From Bacteroidota bacterium (GTDB lineage: Bacteria > Bacteroidota > Bacteroidia > Chitinophagales > LD1), in the NCBI GenBank assembly GCA_016722375.1, contig JADKJG010000003.1, forward strand, positions 186,001 through 250,000: a DNA stretch of 64,000 nucleotides, written 5' to 3'. Numbering within the stretch: position 1 is the stretch's first letter; each line of letters starts with the position of its first letter. The notes under the pieces are model-generated. The model was given only the letters and a program-made list of their open reading frames with translations. It was not told where the DNA came from and made no database searches. The position numbers and the translations under genes were made by a program. Shown piece after piece: positions 34,900 to 44,000 of this stretch.

Positions 34900-35831
34900 A
34901 CAAAATCAAGCATCCGTTTAATAGGGGTATATGCTTTCTCCATCACATCATCCGGCAGAATGATTTCATAATTTGCTTGATCGGGAGTTCCAATAGCTTT
35001 CAACGCTTGTAAGGTATTAGTCAGAGAAATCTTCTTCATATACGGACATTTAATGCAGGGCGTGATAAATTCTTTATCCGGATACATCCCTTTTAAAGTA
35101 GCGCCTAAATCACATTCAGAGGCCAATATGAATTGTTTTGCATGGCTCTCGCCCACATATCGCAAGATGTCGTTGGTGCTGCCCAATACACCTTTCGTTT
35201 GATGAAAAGAAGTGTCCACCGTTTCTTTGGGCACCTCCCAATGCATCAACACCTCCGCTTCGGGATGGCTCAACTTCATGCCCTCCATCGAAAGACCGGT
35301 AAACTGTTCATGGACTTCACAGGTGCCATGCCAAAGAATTAATTCCTTTCCTGTTTCCTCCTCAATTCTTTGACGAAGATTTTGCCCCATATAGACATCC
35401 GGCACAAAGATCAGTCGCTGCGCATCAAACGATTTAGCTATAGCAAGGGCGTTTCGCGAAGTGCAACAGATATCACACTCGGCTTTGGTTTCTGCATAGG
35501 TATTGACATACGCTATCACCGGAACGCCCGGGTAAGTTTTCTTTAATTCGAGAATATCATTTGCGGTAATACTCGATGCGAGCGAGCAGCCTGCTTCTTG
35601 GTTGGGGAGGAGGACATGCTTTTTGCCGTTCAATATCTTTGCGGTCTCGGCCATAAATTTCACCCCACAAAAAATAATATTCTCCGCTTGCATTATACCA
35701 CCATCTTTCTCTAAGACTTGAAGTTCGGGCGACATATAGTAGTGCGCCAACACTACTGCATTTTTAATGCGTTTCAGCTTACGTATTTCCGAGACCATAT
35801 TTTCGATCTCCGTATTTTTCATCAAACCCAT
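34896..35831 (-). CDS. nadA: Quinolinate synthase NadA, divergent, lacking the DSL segment
   Basis: NadA condenses iminoaspartate with dihydroxyacetone phosphate on a 4Fe-4S cluster. Cluster cysteines are present in AGCSLA (about residue 81), GTCEVHEQF and CIKCPYMKK. AHYYMSPELQ and FCGVKFMAETAKIL are normal. Between them residues 39-51 (VLEKDGGIMQAEN, encoded 35679-35717) replace about 22 residues that normally contain GDSLxLS, whose serine binds substrate. CTSRNA replaces the usual CTSSNA. At 311 residues it is near normal length. The protein may be impaired or altered in substrate. First gene of a likely nadA-nadB-tpl-tnaA operon. Confidence 0.85.
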   Translation of the reverse strand: MGLMKNTEIENMVSEIRKLKRIKNAVVLAHYYMSPELQVLEKDGGIMQAENIIFCGVKFMAETAKILNGKKHVLLPNQEAGCSLASSITANDILELKKTYPGVPVIAYVNTYAETKAECDICCTSRNALAIAKSFDAQRLIFVPDVYMGQNLRQRIEEETGKELILWHGTCEVHEQFTGLSMEGMKLSHPEAEVLMHWEVPKETVDTSFHQTKGVLGSTNDILRYVGESHAKQFILASECDLGATLKGMYPDKEFITPCIKCPYMKKISLTNTLQALKAIGTPDQANYEIILPDDVMEKAYTPIKRMLDFV

Positions 35832-35853
35832 GGATGTTACTAATAAGAGGGTC

Positions 35854-35861
35854 CAAATATA
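35854..35861 (-). promoter_or_regulatory. Candidate -7 box for the nadA operon
   Basis: On the minus strand TATATTTG lies 22 bp before the nadA ATG and matches TAnnTTTG exactly. A convincing -33 element was not found. Confidence 0.4.
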
Positions 35862-35996
35862 TTTTATCCGAGGCAGGACGGAAGTAACCTAAGATAGCCG
35901 ATTCCATGACATTTATCATACCCCTATTCTGATTCTTATCATTCGTTTGCCCGCTAAAATCAATACCAAAAATTCATCAAAAATCAAAAAGAAAAT

Positions 35997-37499
35997 ATGA
36001 GCCAACTCAAAAAGAAAAACATCAATGATCTGCCGGTCAAAGATCGCCCTACCCGGTTTTCAGTAGCCTGCAATTTTGACCCCGAACTGATTGATAAAAT
36101 CGCCCCCTATCCTGTATATGAGGTGTATGGCAAATTGCCTTCAGATTACTTTGGCGGTGGAAGGCCCTCCTTTTATCTGCCGAATGTGGATAGGCAGGAA
36201 ATGAAAAGATATGTGGACCATACCCACAGCAAGGGGATAGAATTCAATTACTTGTTGAATTCATCCAGTATGGATAATATTGAATTCACTACAGAGGGGC
36301 AAAGAGAATTGCGCAAACTGTTAGACTGGCTGACAGAGGTGGGGGTGGATAGCATCACGGTGTCAAACCTTTTCTTCCTACGGGCTATCAAGCAGAACTA
36401 TCCTCATTTCCGGGTGCGGATTTCGGCACACCGCGAAACAGACAATGCACGCAAAGTAAGATTCTGGGAAGATAATGGAGCCGACTGTGTGGTCATCTCT
36501 GAAACCACGATACATCGGGAGATGAAAATCCTTCGCTCCATGCGCGAAGCGGTCAATATTGATTTATCGTTGATTGTAAACAACTGGTGTCGTCAAGATT
36601 GCGCCATTGCTTCCAACCATGCGGTGTTGCTGTCTAATGCATCCAGAAACAAAGGCAACAAATTTCCGCTGGATTATTGTTCTATCTATTGCAATGCCTA
36701 TCGCTTAGAAGAACCGGTGAACTATATCCGCGCCAACTGGATTCGCCCGGAAGACCTTCATTACTATACAGAAATGGGTTATACCAATTTCAAAATTGTA
36801 GAACGGAACACGCCTACCGAATTGCTCGCAATGCGGGTGCGGGCTTATGATAAGCAACACTATGACGGCAACTTGCTTGACTTGGTACAAAACTATGCCT
36901 ATCCGGCTTCCGTATTCAAATCCAAACATGAGAAGGATAGTTTTTCTGTCAAGCGTATGATGAAGCACTTCCTGAAACCAGGGCAAGTAAACCTGCTTCG
37001 CTTTCCACAAATCGTAGATTATGGAAAGAAAACTTCGATGGTTTATCCGCGTCAAGACGACAATCCGGTTTACATTAACAACCGTGGTTTAGATGGATTT
37101 ATGAAGCGTTTTGAAACGCTGGGTTGCGAAGAAATAGACTGCGAAGCATGTCGCTATTGTCACCAGTGGGCCGAAAAAACAGTTCATATAGATGCGGAAT
37201 GGAGAGGAGCGATGACTGAGAAATATGATACCTTATTAAACGATCTTCACTCAGGCTCTCTTTGGGAATCTTACTTCAGCACAATCAAGAGAAAAGTTTT
37301 TGGCAAAGAGAAAGCAGGAAATGGCGCAGCGAAGCGCTCTTTAGGCGGTGCCGCTTTACCAAGTATCGTTCAAAGAAAGTATCGGAATAAATCGGTAGCT
37401 CCCGTAAATCCTACCTGTGCTAATCCGAAGCCATCGGGTGCAGTAAGTATTGGAAACAAGGGATTGACACCGGAGCAAGCCGTTCCTGAAAATAAATAG
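35997..37499 (+). CDS. U32 peptidase-family-like protein (UbiU/UbiV type fold), cysteine-rich
   Basis: The 500-residue protein resembles the U32 family: YPVYEVYGKLPSDYFGGGRPS, GVDSITVSNLFFLRAIKQNYPHFRVRISAHRETDNARKVRFWEDNGADCVVISETTIHREM, VNNWCRQDCAIASNHA with DYCSIYCNAYR, and KIVERNTPTELL. These cysteines are placed as in U32 proteins that hold a 4Fe-4S cluster and act in anaerobic hydroxylation or rRNA/tRNA modification. A second cluster CEEIDCEACRYC lies near residue 380. The C-terminal 70 residues are low-complexity and basic. It is divergent from nadA and directly followed by DAHP synthase, whose ATG is adjacent to its stop. Specific role unknown. Confidence 0.6.
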   Translation: MSQLKKKNINDLPVKDRPTRFSVACNFDPELIDKIAPYPVYEVYGKLPSDYFGGGRPSFYLPNVDRQEMKRYVDHTHSKGIEFNYLLNSSSMDNIEFTTEGQRELRKLLDWLTEVGVDSITVSNLFFLRAIKQNYPHFRVRISAHRETDNARKVRFWEDNGADCVVISETTIHREMKILRSMREAVNIDLSLIVNNWCRQDCAIASNHAVLLSNASRNKGNKFPLDYCSIYCNAYRLEEPVNYIRANWIRPEDLHYYTEMGYTNFKIVERNTPTELLAMRVRAYDKQHYDGNLLDLVQNYAYPASVFKSKHEKDSFSVKRMMKHFLKPGQVNLLRFPQIVDYGKKTSMVYPRQDDNPVYINNRGLDGFMKRFETLGCEEIDCEACRYCHQWAEKTVHIDAEWRGAMTEKYDTLLNDLHSGSLWESYFSTIKRKVFGKEKAGNGAAKRSLGGAALPSIVQRKYRNKSVAPVNPTCANPKPSGAVSIGNKGLTPEQAVPENK

Positions 37500-38618
37500 A
37501 TGGCGCGCAGCAATAAAATTCTGTTCAAAAGAAGGAACGGAGGAAAGCCCTTGCTTATTGCCGGTCCATGCAGTGCAGAGTCGGAGGTGCAGATGTTGGA
37601 AACAGCAAAGGGCCTCCAATCTTCATCGGTTACTTTGTTTCGCGCAGGAATCTGGAAGCCGCGAACGCGACCGGGAAATTTTGAAGGGGTCGGCCTCAAG
37701 GGGCTGCACTGGATGAATGAAGTGCAGAACAAATATGGTCTTCGCGTGGTGACCGAGGTGGCCAATACCGCACACGTAGAAGCCTGTCTGGAATTAGGAA
37801 TTGATGCGCTTTGGATTGGTGCGCGAACGAGCGCCAACCCCTTTTCGGTGCAGGAAATAGCCAACGCGATTCGTGGAACCGGTATTCCGGTGCTAATAAA
37901 AAACCCGGTCAATCCCGACATTGGACTTTGGATAGGAGCGATAGAAAGAATTTTGTCTGCCGGCAGCACGGATATTGCCGTCGTCCATCGTGGGTTTTCG
38001 TCGCACACAAAAGGTAAGTTTCGCAACGCTCCATTATGGGAAATTCCGATAGAGATGAAGCGCGTGATGCCCGAAGTTCCAATTCTTTGCGACCCCAGTC
38101 ATATTTCGGGCAACCGGAAATATCTGGCAGAGGTGTCGCAAAAGGCGATGGATCTGAGTTTTGATGGCTTGATGATTGAAAGTCATATCCACCCCGAAGA
38201 AGCGCTGAGCGACTCGGAGCAACAGCTCACTCCAAAAGCAACTAAGTCACTCATCAAAAACTTGGTTTTGCGCAAGACAGTTACCGACAATGTCATTGTG
38301 AATAGTGCGCTCAAAGAGTTGCGGAACTACATTGATGAGTTGGATGATGAACTGATGCAGATTGTTAGCCAAAGGATGAGCATAGTGGCGCAGATAGCCG
38401 CTTATAAAAAAGAAAACAATCTCTCTATACTTCAAGAAAAGAGATGGGCGCAGATATTGTTTTCAAGACAAAAGCGCGCAGAGGAACTGGGGCTTTCGGC
38501 AGAACTGTTTATGAAAATATTTGAGCAGGTGCACCAAGAGTCTATCCTAATCCAAACAGGCATTTTGAACGAGCAGAATACTCATAAAACAATAATGAGT
38601 AGCGAAAAGGTATTGTAA
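37500..38618 (+). CDS. Bifunctional DAHP synthase/chorismate mutase
   Basis: The N-terminal domain (1-260) is a KdsA-like type I-beta DAHP synthase: LIAGPCSAESE, RAGIWKPRTRPGNFEG, KNPVNPDIGLWIGA, VHRGF, CDPSHISG and MIESHIHPEEALSD. The C-terminal domain (about 275-360) is an AroQ chorismate mutase helix bundle: LRNYIDELDDELMQIVSQRMSIVAQIAAYKKENN. The fusion couples entry to the shikimate pathway with chorismate use, and prephenate or chorismate typically controls such enzymes through the mutase domain. It starts at the base after the preceding stop, so it is translationally linked to the U32-like gene. Repeat array 4 lies 139 bp beyond its stop. Confidence 0.93.
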   Translation: MARSNKILFKRRNGGKPLLIAGPCSAESEVQMLETAKGLQSSSVTLFRAGIWKPRTRPGNFEGVGLKGLHWMNEVQNKYGLRVVTEVANTAHVEACLELGIDALWIGARTSANPFSVQEIANAIRGTGIPVLIKNPVNPDIGLWIGAIERILSAGSTDIAVVHRGFSSHTKGKFRNAPLWEIPIEMKRVMPEVPILCDPSHISGNRKYLAEVSQKAMDLSFDGLMIESHIHPEEALSDSEQQLTPKATKSLIKNLVLRKTVTDNVIVNSALKELRNYIDELDDELMQIVSQRMSIVAQIAAYKKENNLSILQEKRWAQILFSRQKRAEELGLSAELFMKIFEQVHQESILIQTGILNEQNTHKTIMSSEKVL

Positions 38619-38757
38619 AGAAATCTTTCAGGTCTTCGAGGCGTGAAAGGATTTGAATACTACTTTATTAGGAGGTGAAAGCACCGCTTTCTTCCGCTGC
38701 TTATCTTCGGCTTTTAGCCTAAAACTATTGACTTACTGCTCCAAAACGCAAATTTTG

Positions 38758-39009
38758 CGAATCAGCACACTTCTCCAGCGAATCAGTGCTTATCTTCACG
38801 CAATCAGCACACATTTAGACAAGAAGTGTGCTGGTTAGGTGAAGATGTGGGCAGCTTTAGACAAGAAGTGTGCTGATCTTGTGAAAAGCTGTGCAGCTTC
38901 GCACTAAATGAGTGCTGATTACGGCAAAAGCAGCACAGCTTAGCACGCAATGTGTGCAGCTTCGCTCACGATGTGCGCTGCTTCGCTGAAAAGCATGTTT
39001 TGTCGGTCA
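38758..39009. repeat. Array 4: 12 tandem 21-bp units with alternating CAGCAC/GTGCTG cores
   Basis: Twelve consecutive 21-bp units follow DAHP synthase. Units share an A-rich start, a core in the middle and a CTTnnnC end, for example AAGAAGTGTGCTGATCTTG (38863-38881) and AAAAGCAGCACAGCTTAGC (38926-38944). The core appears in both orientations (CAGCAC and GTGCTG or GTGCAG), so units are near-palindromic. Phase is kept across the array without indels, and weaker 21-bp phase may continue to about 39090 (TTGG-containing units). Stop codons are present; not coding. The region 38619-38757 before it shows no gene. Confidence 0.9.
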
Positions 39010-39145
39010 ATTTGGCAGGATTTTGATCGGTCTTGGTCAAATCTTTGACAAATCGGGAAGGTTGACAGGGCTTGGTTTGGAAAGGAGATGGAAATGGGCA
39101 CCCTTTCAGAATTAGAAGTTTAGGGTATTATTAATTATCACTCAA

Positions 39146-39445
39146 ATGAAAAAACGGGGGCCCGCTTTTTCTACTGGCCTTCGGTTTGAAATAGTGTCCA
39201 TTATTTATCCAAATCCTTCCACCGATTTTATTTCTGTCAAGTTCGACCTACCAGAAATGGGGAATATTAAGATAAGTATCTATGATATAACTGGGAAATT
39301 GGTTTTGTCTAACCCTGATTTATCCTTAACTACCGGTGACCAAAACATTCAAATTGGAACAAGTCAGCTTTCGCCTGCTTCCTATTTTTTGAGAATCACA
39401 TCTAATAACGAAGTGATTGGTATTGATAGGTTTATGGTTAATTAG
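39146..39445 (+). CDS. Orphan type IX secretion C-terminal sorting domain (99 residues)
   Basis: From residue 19 the protein is a type A T9SS sorting domain: IIYPNPSTDFISVKFDLPEMGNIKISIYDITGKLV, then LSPASYFLRITSNNEVIGIDRFMVN at the end. Such domains normally follow a signal peptide and a large secreted passenger; here the first 18 residues (MKKRGPAFSTGLRFEIVS) form neither. It is probably the remnant of a secreted protein gene, with the rest deleted, next to repeat array 4. A strong terminator follows 15 bp later. Confidence 0.7.
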   Translation: MKKRGPAFSTGLRFEIVSIIYPNPSTDFISVKFDLPEMGNIKISIYDITGKLVLSNPDLSLTTGDQNIQIGTSQLSPASYFLRITSNNEVIGIDRFMVN

Positions 39446-39460
39446 GTTTTAGTTTTATAA

Positions 39461-39499
39461 AAAGCCGACGATTTGGAATTCCAAATCGTCGGCTTTTTT
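39461..39499. terminator. Bidirectional intrinsic terminator
   Basis: A perfect 16-bp stem (AAGCCGACGATTTGGA paired to its complement) with T6 on the plus side and an A-rich left flank closes the orphan sorting-domain gene. It would work in both directions. Confidence 0.9.
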
Positions 39500-39927
39500 A
39501 TTTTCTATAATAAAGTGCTCTTCGCCCTTGGCGGGTGTTTGAGTCCTCCATAATAATAAAATGCTGAACTGAACGACACCAACACGCAACAACAGCGCGG
39601 CACAAAAAAGACACAATGGAAGATTACCGCGGCTTTTTTTCTGATTATTATTTTGGAAAAAGCCTCGCAAGTACAATCTGTTTATTACCACCCCCGTCCC
39701 GCTGATATGGACCGCCCTTGTCACCCGCCGGGGGAGGTGGATTTTTCTGTGAGAGCAGAAAAAGACGGAGGTGGTATCATTGGTTTTGGTGAGAGAAACT
39801 ATAAAAAAGAGTGCTGAACCCGCGGCAAGTCCGAAGGAATCCTATAGAGGATAAAGCCGACATCATTCTTCTTTGCCGGATGGTTACACCAAACTTTTCA
39901 TCTTTACTTTCTAAATAGAAAGAGAAG
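39500..39927. other. 428-bp gap before tryptophan 2,3-dioxygenase, no gene seen
   Basis: Short spurious frames only. It contains GCCTCG- and CCGCCGGGGGAGG-rich stretches resembling decayed intergenic repeats, and no clear promoter box or 21-bp periodicity. Confidence 0.5.
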
Positions 39928-40968
39928 ATGAAAGATAAAGACGGGGTGTATTACGGCGAGTATTTGCAGTTGGATAAAATATTGGGGGCGCAGGCACTGG
40001 AGAGTGACAAGGAGGGGCGGAAACATGCGCATGATGAGATGTTGTTTATCGTGATTCATCAGAGTTATGAGTTGTGGTTTAAGCAGATTTTGTTTGAGGT
40101 GGATTCGGTGGTGGAGGTTTTGTCGCAGCCGAATATTCATGATAACTCACCGGATATGTTTGTGGTGAATCACCGGTTGAAGCGGGTGGTGGTGATTTTG
40201 CAGGTGTTGGTGGACAAAATCAATATTCTGGAAACGATGACGCCGCTTGATTTTCTGGATTTCAGGAATATGCTACGACCTGCTTCGGGTTTTCAAAGTG
40301 TGCAGTTCAAGGTGCTGGAGGCCCGGCTGGGGTTGAAGATGGAGAACCGGTATGGGAAGGAGTATTACGTGAGTCAGTTGAAGCCGGAGGATGTGGAGAT
40401 TATCAAAAGCATAGAGGGCAAAAGGACGCTGATTGAGTTGGTGAATGAGTGGCTAGAGCGCGTGCCGTTTTTTGATAAGCCGGAATTTTGGAACGAAGGA
40501 ATTGGTGAAGACGGGGTTCATCCGTTTTGGAAAAGGTATGCAGAGATTTATTCAGAAAGCTTAGTGCCGGGAGAGAAGCACAATCTGGAAAAATTTAAGG
40601 AGGAGGTGCTGGGCACTGTGAAGAAGGAGGGCTGGGCGCTCAGCCCGAGAGCGCGGCGCGGTGCTTTGTTCATTTTGATGTATCGCGATTATCCGCTGTT
40701 GCAACTTCCGTTTCAATTGCTGAATGTGTTGTTGGATATTGACGAAGGTATTTCGAACTGGCGCTATCGGCACATACACATGGTTCATCGGATGATTGGT
40801 GCGCGAACCGGAACCGGTGGCAGTTCAGGAAAAGAATATCTGCGCGGAGCGATGGAGCGGCATCATATCTTCACCGAGTTTGCAGACTTGACGAGTTTTA
40901 TGATTGAGCGGAATAAACTGCCGGAGCTTTCTTCGGAGTTGAGAGTACGATTGGGGTTCGAAAGTTAA
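39928..40968 (+). CDS. kynA: Tryptophan 2,3-dioxygenase
   Basis: This heme enzyme opens the indole ring of tryptophan to N-formylkynurenine, the first step of the kynurenine pathway. The 346 residues contain YYGEYLQLDKIL, HDEMLFIVIHQSYELWFKQILFE (substrate-site histidine and tyrosine), LRPASGFQS, and YRHIHMVHRMIGARTGTGGSSG with the heme-ligand histidine and the substrate loop. The protein is somewhat longer than the short bacterial form (~280), having an extra segment around residues 165-230. It competes for tryptophan with TnaA encoded 8 kb away, and connects with KMO encoded at 44.7-46 kb. Confidence 0.93.
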   Translation: MKDKDGVYYGEYLQLDKILGAQALESDKEGRKHAHDEMLFIVIHQSYELWFKQILFEVDSVVEVLSQPNIHDNSPDMFVVNHRLKRVVVILQVLVDKINILETMTPLDFLDFRNMLRPASGFQSVQFKVLEARLGLKMENRYGKEYYVSQLKPEDVEIIKSIEGKRTLIELVNEWLERVPFFDKPEFWNEGIGEDGVHPFWKRYAEIYSESLVPGEKHNLEKFKEEVLGTVKKEGWALSPRARRGALFILMYRDYPLLQLPFQLLNVLLDIDEGISNWRYRHIHMVHRMIGARTGTGGSSGKEYLRGAMERHHIFTEFADLTSFMIERNKLPELSSELRVRLGFES

Positions 40969-41025
40969 TCCTCACCCCACGGCCCCTCTCTTGACCTCAT
41001 CCGTCCCGTAGATAAAGGTGGGACA

Positions 41026-41087
41026 CCTTCTCCGAAAGAGAAGGGGAAAGGAAAATATCTGTTTGAGAGGGAAGTGGCTTTGCCACT
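41026..41087. terminator. Two hairpins between convergent kynA and the RecJ fusion
   Basis: CCTTCTC/GAGAAGG (41026-41044) and AGTGGC/GCCACT around TTT (41073-41087) lie between the two convergent stops. Neither has a long T-run, so they are weak terminators at best. Confidence 0.4.
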
Positions 41088-41091
41088 GGAA

Positions 41092-44000
41092 TTAAGAAAT
41101 GTCCTTTACCATCATTTGGAGTGTGATGTTTCCATTCCATTCATTTTCTTCAATGTGGTAGGCGATATCAAATGGTCCGCTTTTTACGAGGTTCATTTTC
41201 TTCGCTAGGCCAAAACCGATGCCGTCTATCTTTTCGTCGCGACCCATGCGGAGCGAAAATTTGAGATGTTCTTCTTTGACAATTTTGCTCCAGCCGGTGT
41301 CTCTCACTCCTCGGGTGATGAAAAGAGGTGTCATATTCTCGGGACCGAAAGGACCCATTTGCTGTAGAACGGAATAGAACTTGGGCGTGATATCTTCTAA
41401 AGAAAGTTCGGAATCAATATCTAATTGTGGAATGAGTTGTTCATCCGTAATTCTTCCACCGATCACTTTTTCAAAGCGCTTAGAAAAGGCTTCGACTTTA
41501 TCGGGCGACATGGTGAGTCCCGCCGCGAATTTGTGCCCTCCGAACTGGAGAAGCAAATCACGACATTCGTAGATGGCTTCATACAAATCAAAATTTTTCA
41601 CCGAACGCGCCGAACCGGTAACCTTGCCATCGCTTTCGGTGAGCACCACCGTGGGCCGATAATAGGTTTCGGTTAAACGCGAAGCGACAATTCCAATCAC
41701 CCCTTTGTGCCATTCGGGATGAAAAAGCACGGTGGATTTTCGATTGCACAATATTTCGTCTCCCCCTATCATCTCCAGCGCATGAGCCGTGATGTCTTTA
41801 TCCAAACCCTTGCGCTCATTGTTCAGCTTGTTGAGTTGGAAGGCGTGAGATTCAGCATCAAAATCAATGTCTTCGGAAATCAGAAGTTTGACCGCATGTT
41901 TGGCGTCGTCAATTCGTCCGGCGGCATTGATGCGCGGGCCGAGAATGAACACTACATCTGTGATGGTCATTTCTTTTTTGACGCTAGAAATTTCTAGAAG
42001 CTTTCGCAAACCGTTGACGGGATTTGTATTCAACTTCTTTAAGCCATGATAAGCAAGAATGCGGTTCTCACCGGTGATAGGAACAATATCTGAGCCAATG
42101 CTGACGCAAACTAAGTCGAGATATTGAAGGTATTTCTCGGGAGGAATACCATTCTGAATACTGAAAGCCTGAATCAGTTTAAAGCCAATGCCGCATCCGC
42201 TGAGTTCTTTGTAGGGATAAGTGCAATCGCTTCGCTTTGGATCCAAGACCGCTACCGCTTTCGGAATTTCTTCGCCGGGATTATGGTGGTCGCAGATGAT
42301 GAAATCAATTCCTTTTGAATGAGCATAGTCCACTTTGTCGTTTGACTTGATGCCACAGTCGAGCGCAATAATCAGAGAGAAATTATTTGCCACAGCAAAA
42401 TCAATGCCTTTGGTGGAAATGCCGTAACCTTCGGTGTAGCGATTGGGAATATAGTAATCGCGGTTGGGATAAAATTCTTTCAGAAAAGAATAAACCGTAG
42501 CGACAGACGTGGTTCCGTCCACATCATAATCGCCATAAATCAATATTTTTTCATTTCGCTCTATCGCCAGTGTGATCCAGTTGATAGCCTTATCCATATC
42601 TTTCATCAGAAAGGGATCGTGAAGGTCGCTCAGCTCAGGGCGGAAGAAATATTTGGCTTGCTCGTAGGTTTCGATTCCGCGCTGAACCAGTAGCCTGCAA
42701 AGCACCGGATGGATATTCAATGATAAGATAATTCCGGTGTTTTTGGAAAGACTCAGTGAAACATTCAAAATATCCTGAGCCGGATTCGGGTAAACGTTCC
42801 AATCATTTAGCTCCTCTATTTCGTTTGAACTATTTACGACTACAGTCTTTTGGACGATACAACCACTTTCACTTCGCACATAAACTGTATAGCTGCCACT
42901 GACCGGAATCGAAAAGGTGGCGGTCGGTTGATAATCCACTGCGTTTAAGGAATATTCCAGTTGATAGTTGCCCGCAGTGGCGGTGATAATGATATTGCCG
43001 GGATTGGATCCATTGACCGGAACGGTGGTGATCGAAGTAATAGCAATACTATCCGGCATGAACAGAGAAACGTTTTGGGTTTGCAAACAACCGGAATCAT
43101 CTTTTACCGTAACAGAATAAAAACCCGGACACAAGTTCTGCTTGCTATTGAAGTTGCCGAAACCGGTTCCCCAGTCGTAGGTGTAGTTGCTGCTACCGGT
43201 TACCGTCAGCGATATAGATCCGTCGCAGCTATTATTGCAGGAAGGTTGTTGTATTGTTTTTGCTATTAAATAATTGCAGTCACTACAGTTGTATTCATCC
43301 AGATTGCGGACCGCTTGGTACAGATTTAGTCGTCCACCGGTACTTGTTTTATTAAACAGATCCGACAATCTGTCAGCGCCTTTAAGCATCATTTGTTTTA
43401 CAATTAATGCAATTGAATCAGGATAGGTGAGGTAATCATCTATTAACCTCGGACAAGCAGCGGCATACATAGCAGCAATCCCTCCGGCAATGTGTGGTGA
43501 TGCCATCGAGGTGCCAGTGCGATAACCATAACCATTCGCTGCGTAGGTAGAATAAATGCTGGTGCCCGGAGCACCCATATCAATACTGACTTTTCCATAA
43601 GCGGAACCGGGATTTAGATTATCCGTCGCAGTAGTGTTGGTCACCGCTATCATCCATTTGCTTGGACATTCTGTTGGGATGTCATGCACGATGTCCACAT
43701 CCTGCGGACGGTTGGCGGTGGCGGTTGCACTCAAAATTCCCAGTGAACCCATCGTATCATACAAGGCGCACCAGATGGGAAAATCAAGAGGGCTGCCGTT
43801 GTCCACGCCAAAAGAAGAATTCGTAGCTACGATGAAAGCTCCCTTGGCCCCTGCTGTTTGGTTGTATAAATTGCGCATGGCAATTACGTAGTCGTAGGCA
43901 GCCACTGCATCGGCTTCGGTCGTTGAAGAACCAGCAACACGCAGAATTTTTACTCCCCAGCAAGTCCCGGCGACACCGATGCTATCATTTCCAATGGCAC

